Shown here one piece after another: positions 1-12,850 of a stretch of DNA of 64,000 nt; position 1 is the first letter of the stretch, and each line of letters opens with the position of its first letter. This stretch comes from Cymbidium sinense (taxonomy: Eukaryota > Streptophyta > Magnoliopsida > Asparagales > Orchidaceae), in contig CM038221.1 in NCBI GenBank assembly GCA_021442155.1, forward strand, positions 48,948,860 through 49,012,859, given 5' to 3'. A program made the position numbers and the translations under genes. The notes under the pieces were generated by a model. It worked only from the letters and a program-made list of their open reading frames with translations, did no database searches and was not told the origin of the DNA.

Positions 1-395
1 CAAATCATGAACTTAAGGGAGGTTGACAACCGCCGATGGGAGATGTATTTTGATGGTATGACTTCCTTTTACAAAGGAGAAGAACCATGATCTACTCTTC
101 CAGGAAAGGCAGGGGTAGGAATAGTTCTCCACGATCTAAGAGAACTATTCCACCCCTGCCTTTCCTGAAAGAGTTGATCGTGGTTCTTCTCCTTTATGAA
201 GTCATACCATCAAAATACATCACTCATCGACAGTTTTCAACCACCTATAAGTTCATGATTTATTCATCAAAGAGATCATCATGCAATGCGAGAGTGGGTA
301 TCTTCTTAGCTTGTCCTTCTGAAAGGGTATGAATGTGATATCAAACTATAAGAGAATCACAGACCAATGTGCCAAATGTCTAGATAGCATTGTGA
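1..395. repeat. Fold-back inverted duplication inside the second RNase H region of element 1
   Basis: Bases 1-129 read forward as the second RNase H region (compare 45729-45855). After a spacer of about 10 bases, 140-395 is the reverse complement of the same region and of sequence before it (compare 45560-45855 of element 2). From 396 the forward reading resumes at the point matching about 45872. The inner arms (42-129 against 140-221) are nearly identical. The left arm continues off the window start. The apparent 81-residue reading frame at 87-332 runs through this fold-back and is not a gene. Confidence 0.9.
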
Positions 396-1116
396 TAAGA
401 TTCTCATACTATCTCTCTAATCCATGCACCAATAATGAAGTGTAGTATGAAGCTTTGATTGGTGATCTTAAGTTAGCCATTACAGTATATGTCAATAACA
501 TCAACATCTTTGGGGATTCTCAGTTGGTCACTAGATTGTTGAGTCATACAAGGTTCTAAAACCTAAGCTTCATCATTACCATGAGTACACCATGAAGCTA
601 TTGACCTAAATCCCTAAGGTCACCATCTATAAGGTCCCCGAGGGGTGAACATAGTAGCAGATGCTTTGGCCAAACTTGCCATGGAATTGGCATGTCCAGA
701 AGAAGATTCCATTCTAATAAGGGTCCAAAATAGATAAGTCCTATCTCTTATTGATGTTGAAGTCATCGAGAGACTTTTTCTTCAAGGGGAGGTTGTCATT
801 GCCAATAAGGATAAAGAGCTGGATTGGAGGCAACCATTCATATATTACTTGAACACTAACAACCTACCTCAAGAGAAATCATAAGCCCATCAGATGAAAT
901 AGTGAGCTCTCTCATATGCTCTCGTGGATGGTACCTTGTACCGATGATCTTTTGATCAAATGTGGTTATGCTATTTCGACAAGCACGAAGCCCATATGAT
1001 CATGGTGACTGATGTACATTCAGGTCCATGTGGAGAGCATCATTCCTGTCCGAAGATGAAAGGAAAGATCAGGAGGCTCGGATACTACTGATCTTCAATG
1101 ATTACAAATTGCATGG
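396..1116 (+). pseudogene. Second RNase H C-terminus, linker and integrase N-terminus remnant (element 1)
   Basis: At 445-545 the translation gives a YEALIGDLKLA stretch followed by a GDSQLV motif, the pattern of the archaeal-type RNase H that Tat elements carry between RNase H and integrase. From about 670 to 1090 the sequence aligns base for base with 46130-46545 of element 2, which is the linker and the His/Cys zinc-binding N-terminus of integrase. Frameshifts and stops are frequent. Several Gln codons of element 2 are TAA or TAG here, for example the pair in the stretch 880-902. It is not functional. Confidence 0.75.
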
Positions 1117-2075
1117 ATGTATCTAGGAGATGCCATTAGTGTCAGGTACACGGTGTGTTCCTACATCAACCACCTAATATTCTACATCCTAAATTTGCCT
1201 CATGGTCATTCAAGTGTTGGGGGTACCTACATTGTGGGTCGTATCGATCCTCCTTTTTTCAAGGGTTATCAGTACATTCTCACTACCCCCAACTACTTTT
1301 CCAAGTGGGCAAAGGCAATCCCACTAAGAGAGGTCACAACTCAGCAAGTGCTTCAGTTTTTTAGGAACTATATCGTATATAGGTTCGTGGTGCCTCGACA
1401 AATTATATTTGATAATGGTATTGCATTCAAAAGCACCAAGATCAACAACTTTGCCAGAAGACACAGTATAGATTGGATATACTTCACCATCTACTACCCC
1501 AGAGCAAAAGGCTTAGCAGAAGCATTCAACAAAACTCTCATCCATATACTAAAGAAGACACTTGACAACAACAAGCAACAGTGGCTTGAGTGATTGGTTG
1601 AAGCCTTGTGGGCCCACCGCACCACATACATAACTCTAACTCAATCCACCCCATTCTCCTTAGTGTATGGTATGAAGTCATTCTACCTTTAAAAGTTTAA
1701 CTCCCATCACTAAGGATAGCAATGGATAGCAAGATCACTATAGAGCAGAATGCAAAGTTGTGGTTAGAAGGGCTCAAAGGTTTGGAGGAGAGACCCCTAC
1801 GGGCGTGCTAGAACCTTGAGCTATATAGGTATGAAGTGAATTAAGCTACAACAAGATAGTCTGTCCTAGGGTTTCTCAAGTAGGAGAACTTGTATTAATT
1901 CCAAGGAGACCAATTGTTCCCCATCGAAAGATGAGAGGAGAGTTTGAACCCACTTGGGAAGGCCCTTTTATCATAGAAAAGGCTTACCAAGGAGATCCTA
2001 TCAGCTCATTGATTGTAAAGGGGAACACTCGATACTTCTAATTAATAGGCTATATCTAATGAAATATTACCCATA
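1117..2075 (+). pseudogene. Integrase remnant (element 1)
   Basis: An open stretch of 158 codons (1117-1593) covers the rve core of a Ty3/gypsy integrase. It includes a YFSKW motif, the second catalytic Asp in FDNG (about 1408-1419) and the Glu in GLAEAFNKT (about 1510-1540). The first catalytic Asp is replaced: TDIVG in element 3 reads TYIVG here, next to a one-base insertion. After 1593 the C-terminal part continues through stops and frameshifts to about 2075, where it matches the FEPTWEGP-type end of element 2. The catalytic substitution and the breaks make activity very unlikely. Confidence 0.85.
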
Positions 2076-3104
2076 AAATATCTTTGAAAATAGTTATCAA
2101 CAAAAGAATAGAATTTCATTCCAATTCATCAAATTCTTCACTTCTTTCGAAGCATTATTTGTTTGTCTTGCGAATCTGCCATGATGTGTTTAGGATAGGT
2201 GTAAGAGAACCCAAGAGGCATCCTATCCCTCTTTAACAACATGAACACAATCAAACACAATTTCTAGAATAGGTGTGAGAGAACCCAAGGGACATCCTAT
2301 TTCAATTAGCACAACTATGTTATGCGTGAGAGAACCAAGCGCCATCCTTTCTTAATAGGATTCCCCACAGCCATTCATGGCACCGTTTCATCGAATTCCC
2401 CAAGCATGTTTAGGGTAGGTGTGAGATAACCCAAGTGGCATCTTATTCTCTTTAACACAAGCACAAAAATAAAAACATATCTTTTGTCTCGAGTTACTTT
2501 GATGTGGAAGCAAGCCCCTTGTGACATTCACTCATTAGTTTCTCTAGGTCTGGCTAACATGCTATCTTATTAGTCTGTCACCCCAGTGGTCACTTATCTG
2601 ATAGATGTGGGTCCCTGTACTTTCTTTCTGACTGGACCATTGTAAACCTACGAGGGCCTTGTTAGTTTGGTATACTTTACTGCCCAGCCAATAAGCTACC
2701 TTATGTTGATTTTATTTAAGAAGATGCGAGTCCCTGCACTTTCTTCTTGAATTAATCATCATGATCTAACCAGGTTAAGTATATGGAGGCTTAGGATAAG
2801 TCCCCCAGAGGATCCTTTCCTCTTGACTACATTTGAGTTGACATAAGTCTCCCAGTGACATTCACTTAGTAGTCACCCTAGGTCGGATAGCACTTGTCGA
2901 GCTGAAGAGAAACTATCCCAGCAATCAGTTTTGCTATAGGAAGATGTGAGTCCCTGTACATTCTTCCTAGGATGATTATTGCAAACTGATGAGTACCTTA
3001 GGTTGGTTGATGTTCGCTATGCTGACAGTGACTCACCTGGTGGATACAACACTCTTAGCAGATTTGAGTCCTCATGCTTTCTCCTTGAGTTGGCCACCAA
3101 ATAG
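2076..3104 (+). other. 3' noncoding tail of element 1, first part: hairpin modules
   Basis: No coding content. The first 400 bases hold several copies of a module containing a GTGAGAGAACCCAAG-type core flanked by short complementary arms, for example GGATAGG at 2193-2199 with CCTATCC at 2222-2228, and AATAGG at 2268-2273 with CCTATT at 2296-2301. Later modules carry GATGTGAGTCCC followed by CTTTCTTCC-type sequence, whose outer bases can pair. The same order occurs at 47536-48560 in element 2 and, reversed, at 62450-63110 in element 3. Confidence 0.75.
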
Positions 3105-3143
3105 TGTGGTGAAATATTTTTATTCTTCTAAACATTTATTTCC

Positions 3144-3184
3144 TTCATTTATCCCCTCTCCCTTTCGGGAGAAGGATAAATGAA
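3144..3184. other. Stem-loop near the 3' end of LTR-A
   Basis: TTCATTTATCC (3144-3154) pairs perfectly with GGATAAATGAA (3174-3184). Inside it, TCTCCC (3157-3162) pairs with GGGAGA (3167-3172). LTR-C has a perfect 12-bp hairpin of unrelated sequence at the same place (25547-25585). Confidence 0.75.
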
Positions 3185-4369
3185 AACAAAAATATATAAA
3201 AGAATATTATATCTTGTTGGGATACCACGTAGATCCGTAGATGTTCTTATTGAGAGTGATCGGGCACAACATTAAGGAAAGATGTACTATCTTGAAAGAT
3301 AGAAGTCACCACCCTACAATGGACCTAATCACTTCAATAAAGAATCCTAGGGACAATGATTTGCACATGTATCAAAGATTCTTCCCCAACTTTACTTGGA
3401 AAAAGTAAAGTAAGATTTATTTTAAATCAGGTACGTTAAGTTCCCTACGGGGGCAAACCCCCATAGTTAATTACATCATAAGCGGCAGGATTCCTTAGGA
3501 ATACTCTTAATTAAGGTAAATAATCATTGTCTTCAAAGATTTTAATAGGGTGGGACTATCAGTCGATTAGTTCAATTTAGAAGATCAAATGGGATTGATC
3601 AAAGAGAGGGAGTTATTATTAGAGACAAAAGAAGATAAGTAGGAGATGCCCACAATGCTAAGAAACCTAGCGAGCATCTCAAACTATCCTATGGTTGGGC
3701 TTTACATTTTTAAAATTGATTTAATTTATTTGAGTTGAATTTTTTATTTGAAATTTAGGGCTTATGATTCCACAATATAAAGTTATGGAAATGCCTAAAA
3801 GGTGAGGATTTATGCTTATGGCCCACAAAGGGGAGAAGCAACCTCAGAACCTAAATTGAGGGAGCTCTAGCGAGGGCTGAAAGCACAACCTAAATCTAAG
3901 GTAAAAATGGGTATTATGTTTGCCTCCACAAGAGAGGACAAACCACCCGACTGCTTGGACTTACAACCACCTAGGGGTGGCCGCCACTAACTCCTCATAC
4001 ATTTTAAATTCATGTATGCAAATCATATGCTTTATGCAAGATAGCTAGGCTGCTGTTTATTTAGAAAGAGACAAAGTCCTTAAACTCACTCCCTAAAGAG
4101 ACTAGATCATGTAAGGGTATGCGTCAAATGCTCTAAATTTATTGCAATTCAGATTTCATTTTATTTTCATTTTTGGATAATTATTTTGACTTAGGCTAAT
4201 ATGATTCATATGCCTAATGCATGAGAAATGAGATTATTGGCCAAAGTCAGTGAGAAGGGAGGAGGTGTGTTTTCATCATGGCTCTCAAAGGTCAAGCCAA
4301 GTTTCTTTGGCAATGGTGGAAGCCCTCCAATCAAGAGTGCAAATAATATTCATTTGTGCATGATGTTAT

Positions 4370-4890
4370 AAAAGAAGTACTCATCCAACTAAGGGGTTGC
4401 TAATTCTTTTATCTTGATTTTAGTATAAGATTTAGGTGAGGTTATGAGTTCTTTATTTTTAATTTTGAGTTGTTAGATTTGGTAGAAGATTTATTTTTCT
4501 CTAAGAGCCTAATCCACATCCAGGCCATACATAAAGTAAGGAAGAAACTAGGAAAAGGATGCCACTTGATGCACAAGCTAAAAAAATCATCAATCAATTT
4601 ATAGAGATAATTGCAAAAGAATAAGAGGCCGTTGTGGTCGGGTACCACCGCACACACCCAAAAATAAATTGGGTTGTCAAGATCTATCCTTATACAACCC
4701 GGATTACAAATGAATTAAATATAATTAAGCAAGGAACTCATTATTATGGGGGTCTTCAAGTTTCATTTCTTCATTCTTCTTTTCTTCTTTCTTCTTTGGT
4801 TCCTTCTTTTAGATGGTTGGAAGGTGGATGCTCCAAAGGGTTCACATGGGCATAAGATGAGATCTTATGACCAACGTTCATCCTAATCCC
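4370..4890 (-). promoter_or_regulatory. Candidate LTR promoter block of LTR-A
   Basis: On the minus strand the block reads, in order: an AATGAACGTTGGTCATAAGAT-like segment (4850-4890), purine-rich DNA (complement of the pyrimidine tract 4750-4810), then GTTGTATAAGG (4688-4698), a TATA-like box. The same order is found in LTR-B, LTR-C and the element 2 LTR, where the box is a full TATATAA. A promoter role is inferred from conservation and the TATA-like core; no transcription start can be seen. Confidence 0.45.
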
Positions 4891-7479
4891 CATAATGATC
4901 ATTTCAAAATCCTAATTGCAAAATTTACATGAAAAAGAAGAGTAAATCTAGCTAACACCTGCAAAAAAAAAGGTTAGCTAAACAAACCACAAAAATACCA
5001 AGCATGTATATTGGACTTATTGCCCCCACACATTGGTGACTAAGTCCACCTGGCCTATTGGATTATGCTTAGGGGTATAAGCACCTACACAGCTAAAGCA
5101 TTTATATTTTTATTTATTACAAAGCCTTTAAGCACATTCCCCTATAGAAGACAATGGTTAGACTAAGATCGCCCTACAATTCATTCTATGCACATACATC
5201 CTAACATCTAGTTTAAAACATATATCACAAAATAAAAGTAAGCATCAAACCTTGCACTGCCTAAACCTAAAGCTAGAAGTGGTGACTTAGCATAATGCAT
5301 GTACTTTGGAGGTTTGTGTGGTATGCTTAGCTATGGCTTTAAGTTAGAATTTTCTAAGTGTGAAGTATGTTCAACTTAGAGGGGGGTTTCATTTAAGTGA
5401 TTTAGTTATTTTGGATTTATTTTACTTTATGTTTTAACTGGGTTCAAGTAAATCCTACAATTAATTACTAAGTTATGAAGAGAGGGAAAGAGAAAAGAAC
5501 TTCTCTTTCCTTCCCTAACCTAAGTAATTTCTAAAGTGGATTCATGTTTTAGTTTTGTTTAGTGAATGTTTAAATTAAGTGTTTTGATTAATCCTAATTT
5601 TAGATGAACTCTAAACAAAGCTATTCTAAAGAAAGACATTTTAAAATTAATTAAAATGAACTATATTCATAAAATATACATCACTTCATTTCTTCTAGTC
5701 CATGTATAACATGCATATGAATGAGTCCTAAGCATATCTATACATATAAATAAGAAGGTTTAACACACTTTATGATGCATGCTAAGTAATTCGTTTAAGA
5801 GAATTTGAAAGTTTATGATGCATGATTTTCATTAAGTAGCAAAGGAGTTTCTTATCCAACTTTCACATGCACATATGAATGTATGAAAGTCATAAGTGAG
5901 TAAGACGCCATTGTTAACCAGAGGTGTAAAGTACAAGACCTACTTAGGGCTACTTAAAGAATCACAACCTCAGGGTTATCTGACTAATATACCACTTTCC
6001 TTAAATACAAGCATATGTACAAAAGAAATGAATTGAAAAGAAAGAATACAAAAATTTGTGTTAGTTGATTTATTTTGTTTATGTAATTTATATGTGCAAG
6101 CATAAGTATCCTTCTTAAGTGATAGTATAGGAATGAATAGGATATGAAATTAGGTAAGTGTTAGGTTCTTTTCAAATGAACCATGCACCTTGCCAAATCC
6201 TATTCAAAACTATACTAAAAGAGAAGAGAAGGAAAACCCACACTAAGCACATCCTTATATTTTACTCACATGCAAGCTTATAATTAAGATATAAGTAGCA
6301 CACTTTCAGTTTTTATAATTTATTCATATATTTTGAAAATAATTTGAATTTAATAGTGATAATACCCACTCATATTCTTACTTTAGCCAACACATGCAAT
6401 TTTGACATAAAGGAAACATTTTCATTTTAAATTTGATTTTTGAAAAGTACGGATGCATGAAACCACATGACATACATTTTTAACATGTTGGGGAAGAACT
6501 AAAGTAAGGAAAGCATGTAAACACATTCACTTCAATTAAATCCTAAAGATAATCTTATGAAATAAGAAAGATTAAAGTAAATCAAAGTTTATTTAATATG
6601 ATTTAAGCTTAATTTTGAGTTTACTATTCCTAACCCATTCCCACATGTGTTTCATATTTTTTTTGATTAGATTCATTTTATATTTTAATTAGGTTGAAGT
6701 AAGAATTAAATATATTAATTAACCCTTACCTACACCACCTTAGTATAGTCAACCAAAAAATTATGAGCCATTGAGATGACATAAAACCTCACAAGGAATT
6801 TAAATTTGTAATGGGTTAAGAAGGAAAGAGAATTTGCTCATCACATATTAGTTTTGATTTCCATTTGAACACTAAGCATCTACCCAAAGTAGATTAATTA
6901 CGTTCTAGAAGGTTTTAGTATTTTTAGAAATTAATTAATAGGGTAATTAGTGAATTAGCCCTTAATTAAGAGAGGATTAAGAAAGAAAAAGAGGGTTTAA
7001 GGAATAGCTTAGGGAGCATGCCCCAAAATTATTTCCTAAACCTCCAATTCAATGAATCAGACCTTAATTAACTTCAATAAGAAATTAAAATACTAATCAA
7101 ACCCTTAATTATCCTAAATTATATTAAGAGGGTAATTAGAAAATGAATTAGCAATTCCCACAATTAAGCCACCAATAAATCCAAAGAAAATTAGGGAAGG
7201 TAGAAGTCATTCTCCAAAATATGCTCAAGAAGTTTGAGATTAATCAGTGGCTTAAATAGGGAGTAATTTGCAAATCAAGATTTCTAATAAAACTTAAAAT
7301 CAGAGAAAGATACAATTCAAAATCCATTAAAACCAATTCTAGAATATTTTAGATTGAATTATCTTTCAGTGGTTTTTTACCTCATATTTTTCTATTTTTT
7401 CTTTAGAGAGATATAAAATTTTGAAGTTTAAAAAATTAATTAGAAATTAAATAAATTCTAATTAAATCCCTAATTTCTA

Positions 7480-7800
7480 CGGCATGACACGCAATGTTGA
7501 CTCGGCTGCACTTTACATACGTCAAGCACGAGTGGCCACTTAAATATCACATCATAGTGCCACGTGGCGGCAGCGCTATGCGCTTTAGCCTCATCCATCC
7601 AATCAAGGATCGGGCGACTGAGATTAAAGCCACCATTCCAAAGGGATTAAATAAGATCTAAGCGTGTGTTTAATCTTGACCGTCCATCCAAAATGCATGG
7701 ATGGATGGCTAGATCATCCTTTTTCTTCCTTGAGGAATAATGGAGATCATCCATTTTCAAATGGAAGATCTGAGCTCGATCGAGCTCGAATTGAACTAAA
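7480..7800. promoter_or_regulatory. GC-richer block with G-box and palindromes in LTR-A
   Basis: This stands out in AT-rich DNA. GCCACGTGGC (7559-7568) is a 10-bp palindrome containing the plant G-box CACGTG. GAGCTCGATCGAGCTC (7772-7787) is a 16-bp palindrome. A CCATCC/GGATGG hairpin lies near 7682-7707. Equivalent blocks with different bases but the same elements lie at 15630-15970 (LTR-B) and 20840-21150 (LTR-C). A regulatory role is an inference. Confidence 0.45.
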
Positions 7801-8399
7801 ATTTTGCACACACCAAGAAACCCTAATGGCAAGCACATCTAATGACTAAAATCCCATGCCATTAACATTTCTTTCACAAAGGACTAGCACACATGGGTTT
7901 AGTAATCAAAAAATGTCTAACCTCACTGGAGGTGATCATTTTCGATTCCTTGGAGGCTTAGTCTTGAGGCAGCGTGGTGAAAGTTTTGGTTCCTGAGATT
8001 GATTAGATAACTCTATAGACCATCCCCTCCTTAGCTTGAACTCAGTTTTGATTGAAGTGGGTCTTCCCTTGCCTTTGGGGCTTGGGAAAGATGTTGGGCA
8101 AGCTCGACTTGACCCTCTGGTGGAGTGTGCAAAGTGAATTTACTGGAGTTTGAATGTAGAAGAAGTTTCCAATTCAATGGACCTCCCTTATTTTCAAAGG
8201 TTGAAAATCGAGAAATGCTAAATCCAATCTCCCTCTAGGAAGCTTAGGAACTCTTGCTAATGACTCCTGTCACTCTCCCTTACTTAATTGACAGTGAGGA
8301 AGTAAAAATTGAAGTGAATTAGGGGGAGTATATCTCCCCCTATGACAATCAGACCGTCAAAGCTTTATTTTCCATTTTGATCCAATTGCCAAGATTGAA

Positions 8400-9130
8400 A
8401 GGGCTATTTGGTCTATTATAAGCTTGCACATGGTCGGTTTGGGCTAGGGAGTGGAGTGGTAACCTCCCATGTGCTTCAAAATGAGTGGGAGCATGATTCC
8501 CATATGGCCAATTTGAGCCATGTGCTCAGTTTTGGCCTTGGGTCAGATTGGGCTGAACCAAACCCATTGAGTTGGGTGCAACACCCTCCATAGGGTCTAC
8601 TTGACCTATTAGGAAGGTATCAAGTAGATGTGAAGAGGAATTGACAAAATTCCCCATGGATTTGACCAAAATATGTTTTATGGCTTAGGGGTAGAATGAT
8701 CATTTGGCTGGTTTTTGAATTTGAATATGTTGTGTATTTTGAGAAAATAGGTTTGGTCAAGTTTCATTGGATTTGGAGTTCATTTGGTATGATTTGGCTC
8801 ATGTTGACCCATTTAGGTTAAAATGGGTCAACTTGGGTCAAGTTGACCAATTGGTCAAATTGGGTCAAACCAAGGGTTGGGTCAAGTTCATATGACCATT
8901 TGAAATATTTTGGTGGCTTTGGTTTGATTCAATTTGGTTCAGTTTTGAGTTTGGCTCATATGACTTCATTTAGGTCAATGGGTCAAATGAGAGGCGTAGG
9001 TGAGTTTGATTTAATCCAATTTGGTTAGGATTAGAATTTAGCTCATAAGGGGGTACTTTAGGTCACTTTGGGTCAAGTGAGCCTAAGTGGGTCAAATGGC
9101 TTTGTCAAAGCTTGATTTGAGTTTGATTGA
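8400..9130. repeat. TTGACC/GGTCAA-rich block in LTR-A
   Basis: Dense degenerate repeats of GGTCAA and TTGACC in both orientations, often forming palindromes such as TTGACCAATTGGTCAA (8842-8857). The core equals the WRKY-binding W-box (TTGACC/T). Conserved in all five long LTR copies. Confidence 0.7.
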
Positions 9131-10110
9131 ACTTGTATATGGACTTATGATTAAACTATAAATCCATTTGCAAGTGGTTTGAAGTCAAATGGGTTTTGAT
9201 TCATTTGATAATTTCATATTCAAAGGAAGAACATGAATGGATTTGGGGTTTGATTTTTGAATTGAGTTTTGATTAAGTGATTGAAGGTTGTATTTATATT
9301 TGGATTCATGATTGTAGGGTTGATTGGATCATGAAAGAAAATCGAGAGTTTGGCTTGATTTGAAGTTGATTTGGCTAAGTTCAAGATTTTGACTTGAAAG
9401 GCTTAGGTTGGACTTTGAGTGAATTTGAGTTTGATTTTTCGAAATGGTTTTGAATATTTGAATATATATTTCATTTATATAAGTGAATATAAATGAGAAT
9501 ATAAATGGATTAAGAGAAAATTTTAAGGACTTGATTTGATTTGATGATGAGTTAGGCTAAGTCTTTAAGAAGAAATTTAAAGGACTTAGGAAATTTTTGG
9601 AGTTTGGAGCTTGAATTTTTAATTTAGATTTGATTGATTTTAATTTATATTTCATTTATATATGTGAATATAAATGATAATATAAATGAATTATGAGAAA
9701 ATCCCATGAGTTTGAATTGGTTTGATCATGATTTAGACTAAGACCATGAAAGACGATTTAAAGGACTTAGGAAATACTTGGAATTAGGAATTTCATTTAT
9801 GGGTTTCAATCATGGATTTCAATCATATGTCATTGATTTGAGTTTGGAAAAAATCAAATAAGATTGATTTGGAGTTTTGACTTGAAGGAAGGAAGGTGAG
9901 GAGTGGTTCAAACTAAGGGTAGGCAAGTTTTCCTAACACCCCTAAGACATGACCTATTCTTATGGCAAACTCTTCTAAGTCTGTAGGGCTAGGTTGAGTG
10001 TCCACATAATCACTAGATGTGTCTTAAGACTAAGGAACTCTTAAAGTCAAATAGAAGTCCTATGTCTAAGATGGAGGGGTTGAGAGCTCATTTTAAAAAT
10101 GAGGTCAACA

Positions 10111-12463
10111 AATACTTATGCATATTATCTTCTCCAAATTTTTGGATCAAGCCTTTAGCGGCCCCTTTCCCTACGGGCACCCTACTTTGATCACGTCCTT
10201 TGTGACCCCATTTAAACACTACCCGGGTTACTTTTAGATTGGATAGTCTCTCTTTTCTAGTAGCCACCCCTATGGTTGGAGAATTTATTCAGCGGATGTG
10301 CAGATTCTCTCTTGGTTCAGTAAATCTGAGATAGGTCTAGGCTAATATAAGTGCCTTCTTAGTTTGATCCCTCGCAAACTAACAGAGTCCATGATAAACA
10401 ATGTAAACAAACAAATAAAATATTCGCTTATCGATTAGGAATTCAAGCCCCCAAAGGGCCCCTTCTCCCAAGCAGGCATCATATCTTTAGGGTAGTGCCA
10501 GCAGAACTCCCTATATGAATTGCCTGACTACTTGAGTTGAGATATGTCCCCGAGTCATCACTCTCTCCGTAGTTGCCTTTAGGTTGGGTTCAATCTATTT
10601 TTCCATAATCAGGTTACCCCGGCAGCCATTTTACTTTGAAAGATATAAGTCTATGATGCATTCTTTCTAGCATGACTGTCGCAAACCGACGGGCTACCCT
10701 AGGTCAAGTTCAATTTATTGCCCAAAGCAAATCAATCACCCCAATGGTCATTTGTAGTGGAAGATGTGAGTCCCCATGCTTTCTTCCTCCGAATTGATCA
10801 TTATAAACCAAAAGACACTCCTTTAGTTGGATAGTTCTCCCCTCGGCAGGGAAGCTACTCTTTTTGTTTTAGTAAATCTAAGATAGGTTTAGGCTAATAT
10901 AAGTTCCTTCTTAGTGTGATCCCTCATAAACCAATAGAATCCATCAAAAATAACCAAAAAAAATGAAATTAATCTTGACTACCTTTCAGCTGATTTAAGT
11001 CCCCCACCGGTATTCACTCAATATTCAGCCCTAGGTTGAGTTCTATTTATTGCGCAAGCAACCGATGACCCTAATGGTTTCTTATTTTGGAAGATGTGAG
11101 TCCCCACACTTTTTTCTTAAACTTGACCATTGCAAATAAAATAGTAAATCCCTTTAGTTGGCTAATCCTACAGTGTGGTTGGTAGACTACCCCTTTGGAT
11201 TGGTAAATTTCTGTTAGACTAGGCCCAATGGCCCCTACTCAGTGCAGTCTATCGCAAACCAATGAGATCCATCAAAAACAATAATTAAAAAAATGAATTT
11301 AATCTTGACTATCATTCAGCTGATTTAAGTCCCTTAGTGGAATTCACTCAATAGTTAGCCCTAGGTTGGGTTTGATCTGTTTCCTCGCCAATGGATCACC
11401 CCACCAACTGATCCCTACTTTGGAGGATGTAAGTCTACAACACTTTCTTCCGAGTATAACTGTTGCACACCGAAAGGCAAATCCTTTTGGTTGGCTAGTC
11501 CTATTGTGTGGTTGGTAGACTACCCCTTTGGATTGGTAAATATGTGTTAGACCAAGGCCCACTACCATCGGTCCTCCTGGCGATGGGATCTTTCAAAAAT
11601 AATAATTAAAAAATGAAATTAATATTGACTATCTTTGAGCTGATTTAAGTCCCCCAGCATCATTCACTTAATAGTCAACCCTAGGTTGGGTTCGGTCCGT
11701 GGCCTCACTAATGGATCACCCTAGCAACTGATCCCTACTTTGGAGTATGTAAGTCTACTATGCTTTCTTTCTAGTACAGTTGCTGCCCACCGAAAGGCAA
11801 TCCCTTTGGTTGGCTAGTCCTACTATGTGTTTGGTAGACTATACCTTTGGATTGGTAAATATGAGTTAGGATTAGGCCTACACGGCCCCTACTCAGTGTG
11901 ATCCATCGCAAACTAATAAGGTCTATCTCAAAATCCAAAAAAATTAAAATTTGAAACAAACTCAATGCTCCTCCCTCAGTGGAGTCAACTAAATGAACAC
12001 AAACAATCAAAAATAAACTAAATAATCAAGCAAATCAAACAAATCATCTATTTCTCCTAAGTGAGATGCAAATCTATCTAATTCCCCCAGCGGATCTCAA
12101 ATTTTGATCCCTAGGTAGATTTCACAACCTCTTCTCCCTAGTGGATGACTTGAACTTGCTCCCCTAGTGGAGAGTTCACTTTTTCATCTCTAGTAGAACA
12201 CCAAATCCTAAATAAACAAATCAAATCAATTTCTCCCCAGTGAGACTCAAATCAAATCAAACCTCTCATCTCCCTATGGATGACTTGAACCTATTTCCCT
12301 AGTGGAATGTTCACATACTCTATCCCTAGTGGATTACTCTTTCGCTCTCTTATGTCTTTGACATGAGTAGAGTCACATTGCATGAAGCTCTTGATTCCTT
12401 CTACACCTTGGGTTAGGAGTAGATCGTTTCTGTTAGTGCTTGTGATCGTTCGATGTTGTTGAT
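10111..12463 (+). other. 3' noncoding tail of element 1, second part: hairpin modules
   Basis: This continues the tail interrupted at 3104 and matches 48580-50340 of element 2. Recurrent modules include GGTTCAGTAAATCTGAGATA-type stretches, GATGTGAGTCCCC followed by TTTCTTCC, and a TAGTCC...GGTTGGTAGACTACC fold near 11493-11524. The modules at 11140-11310, 11320-11590 and 11630-11890 are successive degenerate copies of one block. The later part (12060-12400) repeats short GTGGA/ATGACTTGAACC modules. No coding content. Confidence 0.75.
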
Positions 12464-12850
12464 TACATAGTTAATTGCATCCTAAGGAATGAGATTCCTT
12501 ACGAATACTCTCGATTAAGGTAAATGATCAACATATCCAAATATTTCAAAGATAGGACTATCAATCAATTGGTTTTTTTTAGAAAGTCAAGTGGGATTGA
12601 TCAAGAGGAGAGAGTTATTATTGAAATCAAAGGGAGATGAGTAGGGGATCCTTACGATGCTAAGAAACCTAGAGAGCACCCCAAACTATCCTATGGTTGG
12701 GCTTTATATTTTTAAAATTTAAAGAGGATTATATATTTGAGTTGAATTTTTATTAAAAATTTAGGGCTTACAATTCCAAAATACATGATTGTGAAAATGC
12801 CTAAGAGGTGAGGATCTATGCTTGTAGCCCACAAAGGGAAACATCAACCT
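12464..12850 (-). mobile_element. LTR fragment, minus strand
   Basis: Aligns with LTR-A 3460-3850 in the same (minus) orientation. It begins abruptly where the tail of element 1 breaks off and ends where LTR-B begins. The last five bases, AACCT (12846-12850), would be the left target duplication of LTR-B; the matching copy must lie beyond the window. Its own origin is not visible: it may be part of a larger minus-strand LTR or the product of an inversion. Confidence 0.7.

Larger units (their letters stand above)
3105..10110 (-). mobile_element. LTR-A: solo LTR (7.0 kb), minus strand
   Basis: On the minus strand it starts TGTTGACCTCATTTTTA and ends TTTCACCACA, a TG...CA LTR. It interrupts the tail of element 1; the two sides rejoin as one sequence when compared with 48541-48600. 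The flanks are AATAG (3100-3104) and AATAC (10111-10115), a 5-bp target duplication with one difference. No PBS, gag or pol is attached, so it is a solo LTR, presumably left by recombination between two LTRs. It is colinear with LTR-B, LTR-C and the element 2 LTR. There are no genes; short open frames inside it are chance. Confidence 0.85.
1..12463 (+). mobile_element. Element 1: decayed Tat/Ogre-like Ty3/gypsy retrotransposon (3' half)
   Basis: This is the oldest layer of the nest. Pol remnants fill 1-2075. The 3' noncoding tail fills 2076-3104 and resumes at 10111-12463 after a solo LTR (3105-10110). Order and sequence match element 2 (45700-50340) from the second RNase H to just before the 3' LTR. 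The copy stops about 70 bp short of where its 3' LTR should start: its last shared bases, near 12463, match element 2 near 50340. From there it joins a minus-strand LTR fragment, so its own 3' LTR is missing. Its 5' half lies outside the window. Confidence 0.85.

Noticed and set aside
4634..4855. A frame of about 70 codons antisense to the promoter-like block, also found at 26440-26652
   Set aside because: It is similar in two LTRs because the DNA is similar; LTR-C has stops at the same place, so there is no sign of protein conservation.
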